Positions 1-8,599 of a DNA stretch of 64,000 nucleotides are shown here, piece after piece; the stretch's first letter is position 1, and every line of letters starts with the position of its first letter. The notes below the pieces were generated by a model that was given only the letters and a program-made list of their open reading frames with translations, was not told where the DNA came from and did no database searches. Source of the DNA: G963662905 sp963676725. GTDB taxonomy: Bacteria; Bacteroidota; Bacteroidia; Bacteroidales; WRLA01. The stretch covers positions 3,472,001 to 3,536,000 of the forward strand of contig OY781463.1 in NCBI GenBank assembly GCA_963676725.1, read 5' to 3'. Made by a program: the position numbers and the translations under genes.

Positions 1-1
1 A

Positions 2-445
2 TTTATGCCCAAGCGTGAGGAAGCAATCAATGAGGTTACGGCCTATAAAATGCTACGCTTAATGGAAGGTGTTGTTGAATCAGGAACAGGTATCCGTCTT
101 CGTTTTAAATATAATCTTTATAATCCAATTGCAGGAAAAACCGGAACCACCAATAATAATTCCGATGGTTGGTTTATGGGACTTACTCCACAACTAACCA
201 CAGGCGTGTGGGCTGGTGGAGAGGTTCGGAGTATTCACTTCAGGTATACCACTCTGGGTCAGGGAGCAAATATGGCTCTGCCAATCTGGGCATTATATAT
301 GCAGAAAATCTATGCGGACAGTACGCTGAATATCAGTCAAGGCGATTTCTTGCCACCTGCAACACCCATCGATATTGATTTTAATTGTGCCGATACCGGT
401 GATGAATTTGTTCCCGATACCGAAGAATTTATTGAAGAATTCTAG
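2..445 (+). CDS. Class A penicillin-binding protein, C-terminal fragment
   Basis: This is the 3' end of a gene that begins before the window, so the first in-frame ATG at 5 is not the true start. The visible 147 residues contain the transpeptidase KTGTT motif (the Lys codon is at 137-139) followed by NNNSDGWFMG. This is the third conserved box of the penicillin-binding transpeptidase fold in bifunctional PBP1A-type enzymes, which polymerise and cross-link peptidoglycan in the periplasm. The tail after the catalytic domain is short and acidic and ends in EEFIEEF. The N-terminal membrane anchor and glycosyltransferase domain are outside the window, so class A is inferred from the style of the KTGT region and the acidic tail. 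It converges with the murF-alr gene, leaving a 29-bp gap. Confidence 0.85.
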   Translation, partial: FMPKREEAINEVTAYKMLRLMEGVVESGTGIRLRFKYNLYNPIAGKTGTTNNNSDGWFMGLTPQLTTGVWAGGEVRSIHFRYTTLGQGANMALPIWALYMQKIYADSTLNISQGDFLPPATPIDIDFNCADTGDEFVPDTEEFIEEF

Positions 446-474
446 GAAGTAAAATCCCAATCATAAAAGGATTG

Positions 475-2970
475 CTATTCGTGATAGTAAACACGTTTCA
501 CACGATGTGACACAGAGGTTAATAACTCATAGGCAATTGTGCCTGCCTTCTTGGCAAGCAAAGAAATATCCAGTTCCGGGCCATAAATGATTATTTCGTC
601 GCCTTCCTGTATTTGAGGTACATGGCTTACATCAACCATGCACATATCCATGCAAATATTCCCAATAATGGGCACCGTCACTCCATGCGTTACGAAACAT
701 CCTTTATTGCTCAATCTTCTGTTCAGCCCGTCAGCATAACCAATCGGGATTATGGCAATCTGTACATCACGATCTGCTGTATAACTCCTGCTATAACCCA
801 CTGATTCACCTTTTTTCACCGATTTTATTTGCGAAACAACTGTTTTCAAACGGCTCACCGGACGTAATTTCTTTTGCACTTCAGGAAGAGGGGAAACACC
901 ATACAAACCAATACCTAGACGAACCATATCGAAAGCAAAATCGGGGAAACGACAGATGCCCGCTGTATTTAAAATATGGCAAATTGCCTTATATCCGATT
1001 TCTTTTTGAAAGGAAGTGACAGAACTGCTGAAAACAGAGAGTTGCTCCATTGTAAAATCGTCATGTTTTGCTTCATCGCTTGCTGCAAGGTGTGAAAAAA
1101 TACTTTCGACACGAATAAATGGGAAGCTTTTCAGCTGTTTTGCGAGTTCTTTTAGTTCATTGGCCTGAAAGCCCAAACGCCGCATTCCTGTATCCAGCTT
1201 AATATGTACTTTAGCGACTCGGTCTGTATAAAAAATCTGCTTTTTTGCGGCCTGTGCAAAATTCAAAAACTGTCTGATACTGTATATTTCAGGTTCCAGA
1301 TTATAATGAAGCATATCTGAAAGCGCATCGGTTTCTGGGTTCATTACCATAATTGGCAAGCTAATTCCCGCTTTTCTAAGCTCCACACCTTCATCGGCAT
1401 AAGCCACCGCAAGGATATCAATATGATGATAATCCAATAGATGCGCAATTTCCACACTTCCCATGCCATATGCATTTGCCTTAACCATTGCCATAATTCG
1501 CTGCCCTTGAGGCAATAAAGAACGAAAATAGTTCAGGTTATGTACCAAGGCATCGAGATTTACCTCCATAACAGTATCATGGGTTTGAGCTTCCAGCATC
1601 TTGCTAATCAACTCAAAACGAAAATTTCGTGCTCCTTTTAGCAGTATTGCCTCATCATGAAAATCAAATAAATGAATTGAAGAAAGAAAATTCTCAGTAC
1701 ATTTAAAATACTGCACATCATCGCCATGAATCGGCTTCAAATCAAATAATTTCTCTCCAATGCAAATTATTTGCTGCAGGGAAATTCCATCGATTATTTT
1801 TTGCACTTCATTGTATAATGCCGCATCATTAAACCCACTTTCCTGGATATCAGAAAGAATCAATATTTTGCGTACGACTTGCGACTGGCGGTCTAAAAAA
1901 TCCAAGGCGATACGCAGTGATTCCAGATCTGAATTATAGCTGTCATTAATAATGATGGTATTGCGCCGTCCATTTTTCTGCTCAAGCCTTAAAGCCACGG
2001 GATTAAGTTCGGCCATTTGTTCATGGATCCAATCCGGGCTCATGCCGAGCAACAATAAACTACTCAGGCAATGCAAAGCGTTTTCAAGAGAAGCTTCATC
2101 CCTAAAAGGAATTGCCATTTGATGAAGATTCCCTTTATACTCATAAGTAATATGTGTCTGATGCTGATCACTATTTACATTTTTCAGTTGCACATCCGCC
2201 CCTTTTGCACGCCCCCAGCAAAACAGCCGGATGTTATTGGATTGAGCAAAATGTACAATTTCCTCATACAGCATTCCTTGATCTGCAGAACACACAAGAC
2301 TTTTCGCATGTACAAACAATTTTAATTTTTCAGATATTTTATGCTGTTGATCCTCAAAGTCTTCGCTATGGGCGGTACCAATATTGGTAAACACGCCAAT
2401 ATCAGGTTGAATCAATACCTCAAGGCGCTCCATCTCCCCCACTTTAGATATTCCTGCTTCAAAAATACCCAACTCATGTTCGCCGCTCAGCTGCCAGACC
2501 GAAAGAGGAACACCAATCTGGGAATTATAGCTTTTGGGGCTGGCTACGATATTCATTTTTTGCGACAAAAGGCTTCGCAACCATTCTTTCACAATGGTTT
2601 TACCATTACTACCGGTTATGGCCACAACAGGCAAAGAGAAAAGGCGCCTATGAGCCCGGGCCAACGCTTGCAAACCCTGAACACAATCATGGGCCAGAAA
2701 AAAAGTTGCCTCCCTATAGGGAGAACAATCGAAAGATGCAGAACTGATTACAAAAGCGCGTACACCTTTATTATAGAGTTTGTCAATAAAATTATGCCCA
2801 TCATTTTTGGCACTTTTTATAGCAAAAAAAACCGTATTAGACGGATGTAGTAAAAGGCGGCTATCGATCAATAAATGCTGTAAAGAAAGGGGAAGCCCTT
2901 TTTGCACAATCCTAGTTTGGGAAAATTTGGCAAACTCTTCAATAGCATACAGCTTCATTCCACTTTGCAT
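475..2970 (-). CDS. murF-alr: Bifunctional UDP-N-acetylmuramoyl-tripeptide--D-Ala-D-Ala ligase / alanine racemase (MurF-Alr fusion)
   Basis: One 831-residue protein joins two cell-wall enzymes. Residues about 1-455 are MurF, which adds D-Ala-D-Ala to UDP-MurNAc-tripeptide: the ATP loop GSNGKT is at 120-125, with NIGTAHSEDF near 196 and INDSYNSD near 331. Residues about 465-831 are a PLP-dependent alanine racemase: VKANAYG carries the PLP lysine K487, and the likely catalytic tyrosine is Y716 in VGYSRSY, followed by IPIGYADG and GNICMDM. The fusion couples D-Ala supply to its use and is a familiar Bacteroidota arrangement. The start codon overlaps the pdxA stop by one base (TAATG), which indicates translational coupling. 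A second Met five residues in (codon at 2956-2958) is an alternative start. It is the last gene of a pepA-pdxA-murF/alr run. Confidence 0.95.
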   Translation of the reverse strand: MQSGMKLYAIEEFAKFSQTRIVQKGLPLSLQHLLIDSRLLLHPSNTVFFAIKSAKNDGHNFIDKLYNKGVRAFVISSASFDCSPYREATFFLAHDCVQGLQALARAHRRLFSLPVVAITGSNGKTIVKEWLRSLLSQKMNIVASPKSYNSQIGVPLSVWQLSGEHELGIFEAGISKVGEMERLEVLIQPDIGVFTNIGTAHSEDFEDQQHKISEKLKLFVHAKSLVCSADQGMLYEEIVHFAQSNNIRLFCWGRAKGADVQLKNVNSDQHQTHITYEYKGNLHQMAIPFRDEASLENALHCLSSLLLLGMSPDWIHEQMAELNPVALRLEQKNGRRNTIIINDSYNSDLESLRIALDFLDRQSQVVRKILILSDIQESGFNDAALYNEVQKIIDGISLQQIICIGEKLFDLKPIHGDDVQYFKCTENFLSSIHLFDFHDEAILLKGARNFRFELISKMLEAQTHDTVMEVNLDALVHNLNYFRSLLPQGQRIMAMVKANAYGMGSVEIAHLLDYHHIDILAVAYADEGVELRKAGISLPIMVMNPETDALSDMLHYNLEPEIYSIRQFLNFAQAAKKQIFYTDRVAKVHIKLDTGMRRLGFQANELKELAKQLKSFPFIRVESIFSHLAASDEAKHDDFTMEQLSVFSSSVTSFQKEIGYKAICHILNTAGICRFPDFAFDMVRLGIGLYGVSPLPEVQKKLRPVSRLKTVVSQIKSVKKGESVGYSRSYTADRDVQIAIIPIGYADGLNRRLSNKGCFVTHGVTVPIIGNICMDMCMVDVSHVPQIQEGDEIIIYGPELDISLLAKKAGTIAYELLTSVSHRVKRVYYHE

Positions 2971-4061
2971 TAACGTTCTTCTTCTACAGTATTAACTTTT
3001 AAAGGATTCGCATGCAATTCGTCCCATTCTCTTCTGTTTTTCACAATATCCGCAGCTAGGTTTAGTGCCTGACGCATTGAGTTTGCCGAAGCTTCATTTT
3101 TCCCGGCAATTTCGTAGGCAGTGCCATGTGCAGGTGAAGTGCGCACCAAATCAATTCCGGCAGTAAAATTAACCCCATTTTCAAAAGACAAGCTCTTAAA
3201 AGCAATCAATCCCTGATCATGATACATGGCCAAAACGCCATCAAAATGAGCAAACTGTCCGCTACCGAAAAATCCATCAGCAGGATAAGGGCCATAAACC
3301 AAAATGCCTTCATCAAAGCAATTCATAACGGCTGGGGCAACAACTTCCTGATCTTCAAGTCCAAGAAGACCATTATCGCCGGCATGCGGGTTTAGGCTTA
3401 ATACTGCAATTTTCGGACGAGGAATTCCCATATCTCGTTGCAGCGAATGATTCAATACATGAATTTTGGAGCAAATCCCTTCGGGTGTTATCGCTGCCGA
3501 GACATCCTTTAAAGGCATATGCCCAGTAACCATTCCAATGCGAAGATTGTCGCTGACCATAAGCATTAATATATCTTTACCATCAAATTTATCGGCAAAA
3601 TATTCTGTATGACCCGGATATTTAAAATTCTCCGATTGAATATTCCGTTTATTAATCGGTGCTGTTACGATAGCATCAATATGCTTTCCTTTATAATCTT
3701 CAACAGCCACATCTAGAGCCATAGAAGCCATCTCGCCGGCAACCCGTGTTGATTTTCCTAGATCAATATGCACTTCCTGCTCGGTAATATTGACAATATT
3801 CAAACGATTTGGATTGGCAAGATCAGCAGAGCGAACTAAATTAAAATTCACATCACTAACACCAAGGGTTTTGCGATGATATGAAGCAACTTTACTTGAC
3901 CCATAAACCACAGGTGTAAAAGACTCCAGCATCTCTTTTTGTGCGAAAGCCTTAATAATCACCTCATAACCAATTCCATTCACATCACCATGTGTAATTC
4001 CGATTGTTAATCTATCATCGGTATTTATATTGCTGTTTTCCTGTATATTTTCTTTAACCAT
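2970..4061 (-). CDS. pdxA: 4-hydroxythreonine-4-phosphate dehydrogenase
   Basis: PdxA oxidises 4-phosphohydroxy-L-threonine in the DXP-dependent branch of pyridoxal phosphate synthesis. The 363-residue length is slightly above the usual 330 or so. Family marks in order are TIGITHGDVNGIGYEV at the N-terminus, APINKRNI and GHTEYFADK in the middle with the metal/substrate histidine, LNPHAGDNG, and a C-terminal block with AMYHDQGLIAFK and TSPAHGTAYEIAG. The 3' end shares one base with the start of murF-alr, whose racemase half uses PLP, so the cofactor pathway gene is coupled to a PLP enzyme. It lies 18 bp behind pepA on the same strand and is probably cotranscribed with it. Confidence 0.95.
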   Translation of the reverse strand: MVKENIQENSNINTDDRLTIGITHGDVNGIGYEVIIKAFAQKEMLESFTPVVYGSSKVASYHRKTLGVSDVNFNLVRSADLANPNRLNIVNITEQEVHIDLGKSTRVAGEMASMALDVAVEDYKGKHIDAIVTAPINKRNIQSENFKYPGHTEYFADKFDGKDILMLMVSDNLRIGMVTGHMPLKDVSAAITPEGICSKIHVLNHSLQRDMGIPRPKIAVLSLNPHAGDNGLLGLEDQEVVAPAVMNCFDEGILVYGPYPADGFFGSGQFAHFDGVLAMYHDQGLIAFKSLSFENGVNFTAGIDLVRTSPAHGTAYEIAGKNEASANSMRQALNLAADIVKNRREWDELHANPLKVNTVEEER

Positions 4062-4079
4062 GATCGCTTGGGGATAAGT

Positions 4080-5513
4080 TTAGTTATGTAAATTGCTAAT
4101 ATTCTTAAAAAAATCGATGAGTAGCCTTACGCCAAATCCGGTTCCTCCCTGAACCCTGTACTGATATTTTTTTTCTGCAAAGGCTACGCCGGCGATATCG
4201 AGATGAACAAAGGGATGAGAAGTGAATTTTTCCAGGAATTTCCCGGCAGTTATTGCACCGCCTTCGGCACCCCCAAGATTTGTCATATCTGCAATCGATG
4301 ATTTTAAATCCTCAGCATATTCGTCATAAAAGGGGAATTCAACGACACGTTCATATGTTTTCTCCCCGGATTTTTTCAAAATGCTCATTGCTTGGTCACA
4401 ATTACTGCCCATTGCCACAAGTGCCTGCTTTCCAATTGCCCGTTGCGCCGCTCCTGTGAGGGTTGCAGCGGTCATAACCAACTCCGGATTATATTTTTCT
4501 GCATAGCTTATTGCATCGGCAAGGATCATACGACCTTCTGCATCGGTATTTAAAACCTCAACGGTCATACCATTATGCATCCGAATAACATCACCTGTTA
4601 CGTAGGCATTTCCATTGCAGCGATTATCTGTGGCTGGAATCAGGGCAATAACCCAAACAGCTAATTTTAAAGCAGCAGCAGCAGAAAGGACAGCCCCCAT
4701 TGTGGCAGCTCCGCCCATATCCGATTTCATATCATTCATAAATGTACCTGTTTTCAGGTTCATTCCACCGGTATCATACACAACGCCTTTTCCTACAAGA
4801 ACATATGGCACTTTATTCATTGCATTTTCGGGTTTCCATTCCAAAACAGTAAATGTCGGAGGATCTATACTGCCTTTGTTCACAGCCAACAGGCCTCCCA
4901 TTTGCAATGACTCTATTTTCTTTTTGCCAAAAGCTTCTGTTTCTGCACCGGATTCTTTGGCTTTTTTTAGCAAACGACTAGATAATTGCTCTGCATTTAG
5001 CTCAATAACAGGTTCATTCACCAAATCACGGGCAAAAAACACGGCATCCAATATAATATTATTAGATTTTACTACTTCAGAAGCTACTCCTTCTAATAGA
5101 ATCTTCTGCAAAGAATGCGGCTTTTTTCGCTCAGCTGTTTTATATTTTAAAAACTGATAGTTGCTTAGTGCCAAGCCTTCAGCAAGGGGTAAAATAGATT
5201 CTGGATTTCCGGAAATACCAACTTCACTAATTTTTAGCTCATTAATTTGTGCGCATAATTGATCTCCAATGATGCGCAATTTTTCATCACCTTGAAAAAC
5301 AGTAGCCGAAACCGGCATTTTAACCAAAAATAAATGCCTCGGGAAACGCTGTAAATGAACATATTCCACTGATTCATCATCAAATCGGCTTTCGACAAAA
5401 TTTTTCTCTGCTTCATTAATGAACAAATCGCCAAGCTCATCTATTGTTTTAAAAACGATGACCTGATTGGCATTTGCCTGAAGCTTATCTATGGACTGAA
5501 GAAATTCTTGCAT
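4080..5513 (-). CDS. pepA: Leucyl aminopeptidase, M17 family
   Basis: This is a cytosolic two-metal aminopeptidase of 477 residues. The M17 C-terminal catalytic domain is clear: VGKGVVYDTGGMNLK supplies the metal and catalytic residues K242, D247 and K254, NDMKSDMGG supplies D265 or its neighbour, and NTDAEGR at 322-328 supplies D324 and E326 plus the bicarbonate-binding Arg. The N-terminal half is the less conserved hexamerisation domain. It is the first gene of a three-gene minus-strand run with pdxA 18 bp downstream. A TAnnTTTG box lies 26 bp upstream. A role in peptide turnover is usual for the family; the sequence does not show why it sits with cell-wall and vitamin B6 genes. Confidence 0.93.
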   Translation of the reverse strand: MQEFLQSIDKLQANANQVIVFKTIDELGDLFINEAEKNFVESRFDDESVEYVHLQRFPRHLFLVKMPVSATVFQGDEKLRIIGDQLCAQINELKISEVGISGNPESILPLAEGLALSNYQFLKYKTAERKKPHSLQKILLEGVASEVVKSNNIILDAVFFARDLVNEPVIELNAEQLSSRLLKKAKESGAETEAFGKKKIESLQMGGLLAVNKGSIDPPTFTVLEWKPENAMNKVPYVLVGKGVVYDTGGMNLKTGTFMNDMKSDMGGAATMGAVLSAAAALKLAVWVIALIPATDNRCNGNAYVTGDVIRMHNGMTVEVLNTDAEGRMILADAISYAEKYNPELVMTAATLTGAAQRAIGKQALVAMGSNCDQAMSILKKSGEKTYERVVEFPFYDEYAEDLKSSIADMTNLGGAEGGAITAGKFLEKFTSHPFVHLDIAGVAFAEKKYQYRVQGGTGFGVRLLIDFFKNISNLHN

Positions 5514-5538
5514 AATTTTGTACTTTTGAAAATATCAG

Positions 5539-5546
5539 CAAAAATA
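5539..5546 (-). promoter_or_regulatory. Candidate -7 box for pepA
   Basis: Read on the minus strand this is TATTTTTG, an exact match to the Bacteroidota TAnnTTTG -7 element, about 26 bp before the pepA start codon. I found no TTG at the usual 19-21 bp further upstream, so only half of the promoter is visible. Confidence 0.4.
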
Positions 5547-5618
5547 GACAAATTGGATGAAATCAGGCCTATAGATTATAAGCTATAATAATCATCCAAA
5601 GCAATTGAGACTACAATA

Positions 5619-6713
5619 ATGACCATAACAAAAATCTTAAACAAAGCAATAGAAGGAGATTTTCTCTGCATTGAAGAAGGCTTAATGCTCTGGGAAAATG
5701 CACCATTGGCACTTTTGATGGCAGCAGCTTATAAACGCCGTTGCATGCTGCATCCCGAGACAAAAGTCAGCTGGATTATTGATCGAAATGTTAATTATAC
5801 AAATATTTGCCAATCAGCATGTTCCTTTTGTAATTTCTGGAGGTCGAAAAATCATCCCGAAGCCTGCACCACACAAATGGACGACTATCATGCAAAAATC
5901 CGGGAACTCTATGCCCTCGGTGGCCGTCAGCTTTTGCTCCAAGGAGGTTTACATCCGGATCTAAGACTCGGTTTTTATACAGATTTATTTAGAAATTTGA
6001 AGCATCATTACCCTGATTTAAAGCTACATGCATTAGGACCTCCGGAAATTGCCCATATTTCGAAACTTGAAGGCATTAACTATACTGAATGCCTAATTGC
6101 ATTGCGTGAGGCGGGACTTGACAGCTTGCCCGGTGCCGGGGCCGAAATCCTGGTGGATCGGGTTCGTCAAAAACTATCGCCAAATAAATGCAGCGTTGAT
6201 GAATGGCTGGATGTGATGAGGGCTGCCCATCAGTTAAACATCACAAGCTCAGCTACAATGATGCTGGGCCATATAGAAACTGTGGAAGAACGGTTTGAAC
6301 ACCTCGCCGCCATCAGGGAAGTGCAAGCACAAAAACCCGAAAATGCAAAAGGCTTTTTATCATTTATTCCGTGGCCTTATCAGGGAGAAGGAACTATATT
6401 AAGTAAGAGAGAGAAAAACCTTAAGCCCTTGAGCGGCTCAGATTATATTCGTATGATTGCCCTTAGCAGACTTTTTCTGCCAAATATCCCGAATATTCAG
6501 GCATCATGGCTTACTGTTGGTAAAGCCATCGGGCAAATATGCCTGCATGCCGGTGCCAATGATTTCGGTTCAATTATGATCGAAGAGAATGTCGTTTCCG
6601 TTGCCGGCGCCGACCACAAATTTGATGCAGCAGGCATACAACAAGCTATAAAAGAAGCTGGGTTTATCCCCATACAAAGAAATCAGGAATTTGAAACAGT
6701 AAATCACCTATAA
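5619..6713 (+). CDS. mqnC: Cyclic dehypoxanthine futalosine synthase (radical SAM), menaquinone futalosine pathway
   Basis: This is a radical SAM enzyme of 364 residues. The cluster-binding motif is CQSACSFC with C64, C68 and C71 (CX3CX2C), preceded by RNVNYTNI as in the MqnC/MqnE family. QGGLHPDL, LPGAGAEIL and a C-terminal ANDFGSIMIEENVVS fit MqnC, which closes the spiro ring of dehypoxanthine futalosine. MqnE (aminofutalosine synthase) is the related alternative, but the EENVVS ending favours MqnC. The gene implies menaquinone is made by the futalosine route rather than the classical Men route. It starts a plus-strand run with an NPD-family flavoenzyme 10 bp downstream and an alpha/beta hydrolase. 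No other mqn gene is certain in the window. Confidence 0.87.
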   Translation: MTITKILNKAIEGDFLCIEEGLMLWENAPLALLMAAAYKRRCMLHPETKVSWIIDRNVNYTNICQSACSFCNFWRSKNHPEACTTQMDDYHAKIRELYALGGRQLLLQGGLHPDLRLGFYTDLFRNLKHHYPDLKLHALGPPEIAHISKLEGINYTECLIALREAGLDSLPGAGAEILVDRVRQKLSPNKCSVDEWLDVMRAAHQLNITSSATMMLGHIETVEERFEHLAAIREVQAQKPENAKGFLSFIPWPYQGEGTILSKREKNLKPLSGSDYIRMIALSRLFLPNIPNIQASWLTVGKAIGQICLHAGANDFGSIMIEENVVSVAGADHKFDAAGIQQAIKEAGFIPIQRNQEFETVNHL

Positions 6714-6723
6714 GCACTTATAT

Positions 6724-7668
6724 ATGAATAGAATAAATCAACTTTTTAAAATAAAATACCCGATAATACAGGGCGGAATGATTTGGGCAAGTGGCTGGGA
6801 ATTGGCCGCAGCAGTAAGCAATGCAGGAGGACTTGGCCTGATTGGTAGTGGAAGTATGTACCCTGAAGTGTTCCGCGATCACGTCAGAAAATGCAAACAA
6901 GCAACAAAAAAACCTTTCGGTGTGAATATCCCATTACTTTATCCACAATCTGATGAACTGATTAATATTATTGAAGAAGAAGGGGTTGAGATTGTATTTA
7001 CTTCGGCAGGAAATCCAAAAAAATACACCGAACGATTAAAAAGCAAAGGAATTATTGTTGCCCATGTGGTTGCCAATCTAAAATTTGCAAAAAAATGCGA
7101 AGAAGCAAATGTTGATGCCATTGTTGCTGAAGGATTTGAAGCGGGCGGACATAATGGAGCTGAGGAAACAACAACAATGAGCCTGATTCCCCATATTGCC
7201 CAAAATATCAAACTCCCACTAATTGCTGCAGGAGGAATAGCCAGTGGCCGGGGTATGTTGGCTGCCATGGCACTTGGAGCCGACGGCGTGCAAATCGGTT
7301 CACGCTTTGCTGCTTGTACAGAAGCATCTTGCCATGAAAATTTCAAACAGAAAATTATTGATGCCACAGATGGCGACACTAAATTATCCCTAAAAAAACT
7401 TGGGTCAGTGCGCTTATTGAAAAACCCATTTTTTGAACAAATTAATGAACTGGAAAATCGCGGTGCGACAAAAGAAGAACTGGCCACAACTTTAGGCCGA
7501 GGCCGAGCCAAAAAAGGAATGTTTGAAGGGGACATGACAGAAGGTGAATTGGAAATTGGACAAATTGCATCCATTATTAATAATGTATTGCCCGCAAAAG
7601 AAATTATTGATAATATCATCACTGAATTTATGCAAAGCAAAAACGATTTATCAGCAATCCAATTTTAG
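6724..7668 (+). CDS. NPD-family flavoenzyme (nitronate monooxygenase / FabK-like enoyl-ACP reductase)
   Basis: The protein is an FMN TIM-barrel of 314 residues. YPIIQGGMIWAS at the N-terminus, EGFEAGGHNG at 136-145 with the conserved His143, AAGGIASGRG at 168-177 (phosphate-binding loop) and GADGVQIGSRF are standard marks of the 2-nitropropane dioxygenase family. The family includes nitronate monooxygenases, which detoxify alkyl nitronates, and FabK, an NADH-dependent enoyl-ACP reductase of fatty acid synthesis. The sequence alone does not separate the two, so I give no symbol. It follows mqnC by 10 bp and precedes an alpha/beta hydrolase by 4 bp, so the three are probably one transcript. Confidence 0.82.
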   Translation: MNRINQLFKIKYPIIQGGMIWASGWELAAAVSNAGGLGLIGSGSMYPEVFRDHVRKCKQATKKPFGVNIPLLYPQSDELINIIEEEGVEIVFTSAGNPKKYTERLKSKGIIVAHVVANLKFAKKCEEANVDAIVAEGFEAGGHNGAEETTTMSLIPHIAQNIKLPLIAAGGIASGRGMLAAMALGADGVQIGSRFAACTEASCHENFKQKIIDATDGDTKLSLKKLGSVRLLKNPFFEQINELENRGATKEELATTLGRGRAKKGMFEGDMTEGELEIGQIASIINNVLPAKEIIDNIITEFMQSKNDLSAIQF

Positions 7669-7672
7669 TCTC

Positions 7673-8458
7673 ATGAAAAAGGGGCACATACTCCTACACA
7701 AGAAAAAGATATACTACGAAATCATCAATGAGGAAGCCGTAAAGCGCGAGCGGCCCTTTATTGTCTTTTTACATGAAGGCTTGGGAAGCGTTTCTCAGTG
7801 GAGACAGTTTCCGGAAAAACTTTGTATTGAATGTGGATTGCCCGGAATTGTTTATGATCGCTATGGCTATGGGCAATCCGAAGCCTTGCAAGAAAACCGT
7901 CCCATTGATTTTCTACAACAAGAAGCAAAATATGCGCTTCGGGAGCTTATAGAATATTTTAGCCCGAATAAAAAAGTATTACTCTTTGGGCATAGTGATG
8001 GAGCAACAATTTCACTTCTTGCAGCGGCATACTTTTCTGAAAAAATCAGCGGTATGATTCTTATGGCTCCGCACATCTGGATCGAAGAAATATCCATACA
8101 AGGAATACTCGATGCGCAGGCAGATTATAATTCCGGTTGGCTGAAGCAATCCCTGCAGAAACATCATGGTAATACAATTGAGAAAACAGCCACTTCCTGG
8201 TTTGAGCTTTGGCTGAGCAAAGAAGGCCGTCAATGGTCTATGAAACACCTTCTCGAAAAAATCAATACACCGCTGCTTTTTATTCAGGGCACACTCGATA
8301 ATTTCGGCAGTAAAAAGCAGTGGGAACAAATCGAATCTAAGGTTCAATCACCGAAATCATGCCTTTTTATCCCATCCTGCGGTCATCATCCTCATCTTGA
8401 AAAACCCAAAATAGTCCTTCAAGCCTCTTCCTCCTTTATCTCGAAAATAATTTCATAA
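7673..8458 (+). CDS. Alpha/beta-fold hydrolase
   Basis: The gene encodes 261 residues of a serine hydrolase. I take ATG 7673, four bases after the preceding stop; the open frame runs back to 7544, but that part lies inside the upstream gene. FLHEGLGSVSQW forms the oxyanion-hole region, GHSDG at 106-110 is the nucleophile elbow with S108, and SCGHHPHLEKP near residue 240 supplies the catalytic His. No signal peptide is visible, so it is cytosolic. The substrate cannot be read from the sequence. The close packing with mqnC and the NPD enzyme suggests cotranscription but not a defined shared pathway. Confidence 0.85.
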   Translation: MKKGHILLHKKKIYYEIINEEAVKRERPFIVFLHEGLGSVSQWRQFPEKLCIECGLPGIVYDRYGYGQSEALQENRPIDFLQQEAKYALRELIEYFSPNKKVLLFGHSDGATISLLAAAYFSEKISGMILMAPHIWIEEISIQGILDAQADYNSGWLKQSLQKHHGNTIEKTATSWFELWLSKEGRQWSMKHLLEKINTPLLFIQGTLDNFGSKKQWEQIESKVQSPKSCLFIPSCGHHPHLEKPKIVLQASSSFISKIIS

Positions 8459-8551
8459 TTCCCTTCAACTTTTTCTCTTCTTTTGTGTTTTTAATACTAG
8501 TAATTAGCGACATATTTTCTAACTACATATGTTCCTATTTAAATATTTTAG

Positions 8552-8559
8552 TATATTTG
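8552..8559 (+). promoter_or_regulatory. Candidate -7 box for the acyl-CoA dehydrogenase/etf run
   Basis: TATATTTG matches TAnnTTTG and lies 40 bp before the start of the acyl-CoA dehydrogenase gene. TATG at 8528-8531, 20 bp upstream, is one mismatch from the TTTG -33 element. The spacing fits a Bacteroidota housekeeping promoter. Confidence 0.5.
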
Positions 8560-8599
8560 CCGTATAAAAATACACCACAATAATCAAAAAAACGATCCT

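Noticed and set aside
446..474. Terminator between the PBP fragment and murF-alr
   Set aside because: The only symmetry is a 5-bp AATCC/GGATT pair without a clear T-run, too weak to report.
2341..2850. 169-codon plus-strand frame inside murF-alr
   Set aside because: Antisense shadow of a clearly conserved enzyme.
6939..7640. 233-codon antisense frame opposite the NPD-family gene
   Set aside because: The sense strand has complete family motifs over the same interval; the antisense product is Ser/Pro-rich without any recognisable motif.
7544..7672. Upstream extension of the alpha/beta hydrolase
   Set aside because: It lies inside the coding sequence of the preceding gene in another frame; the ATG at 7673 gives a normal hydrolase N-terminus.
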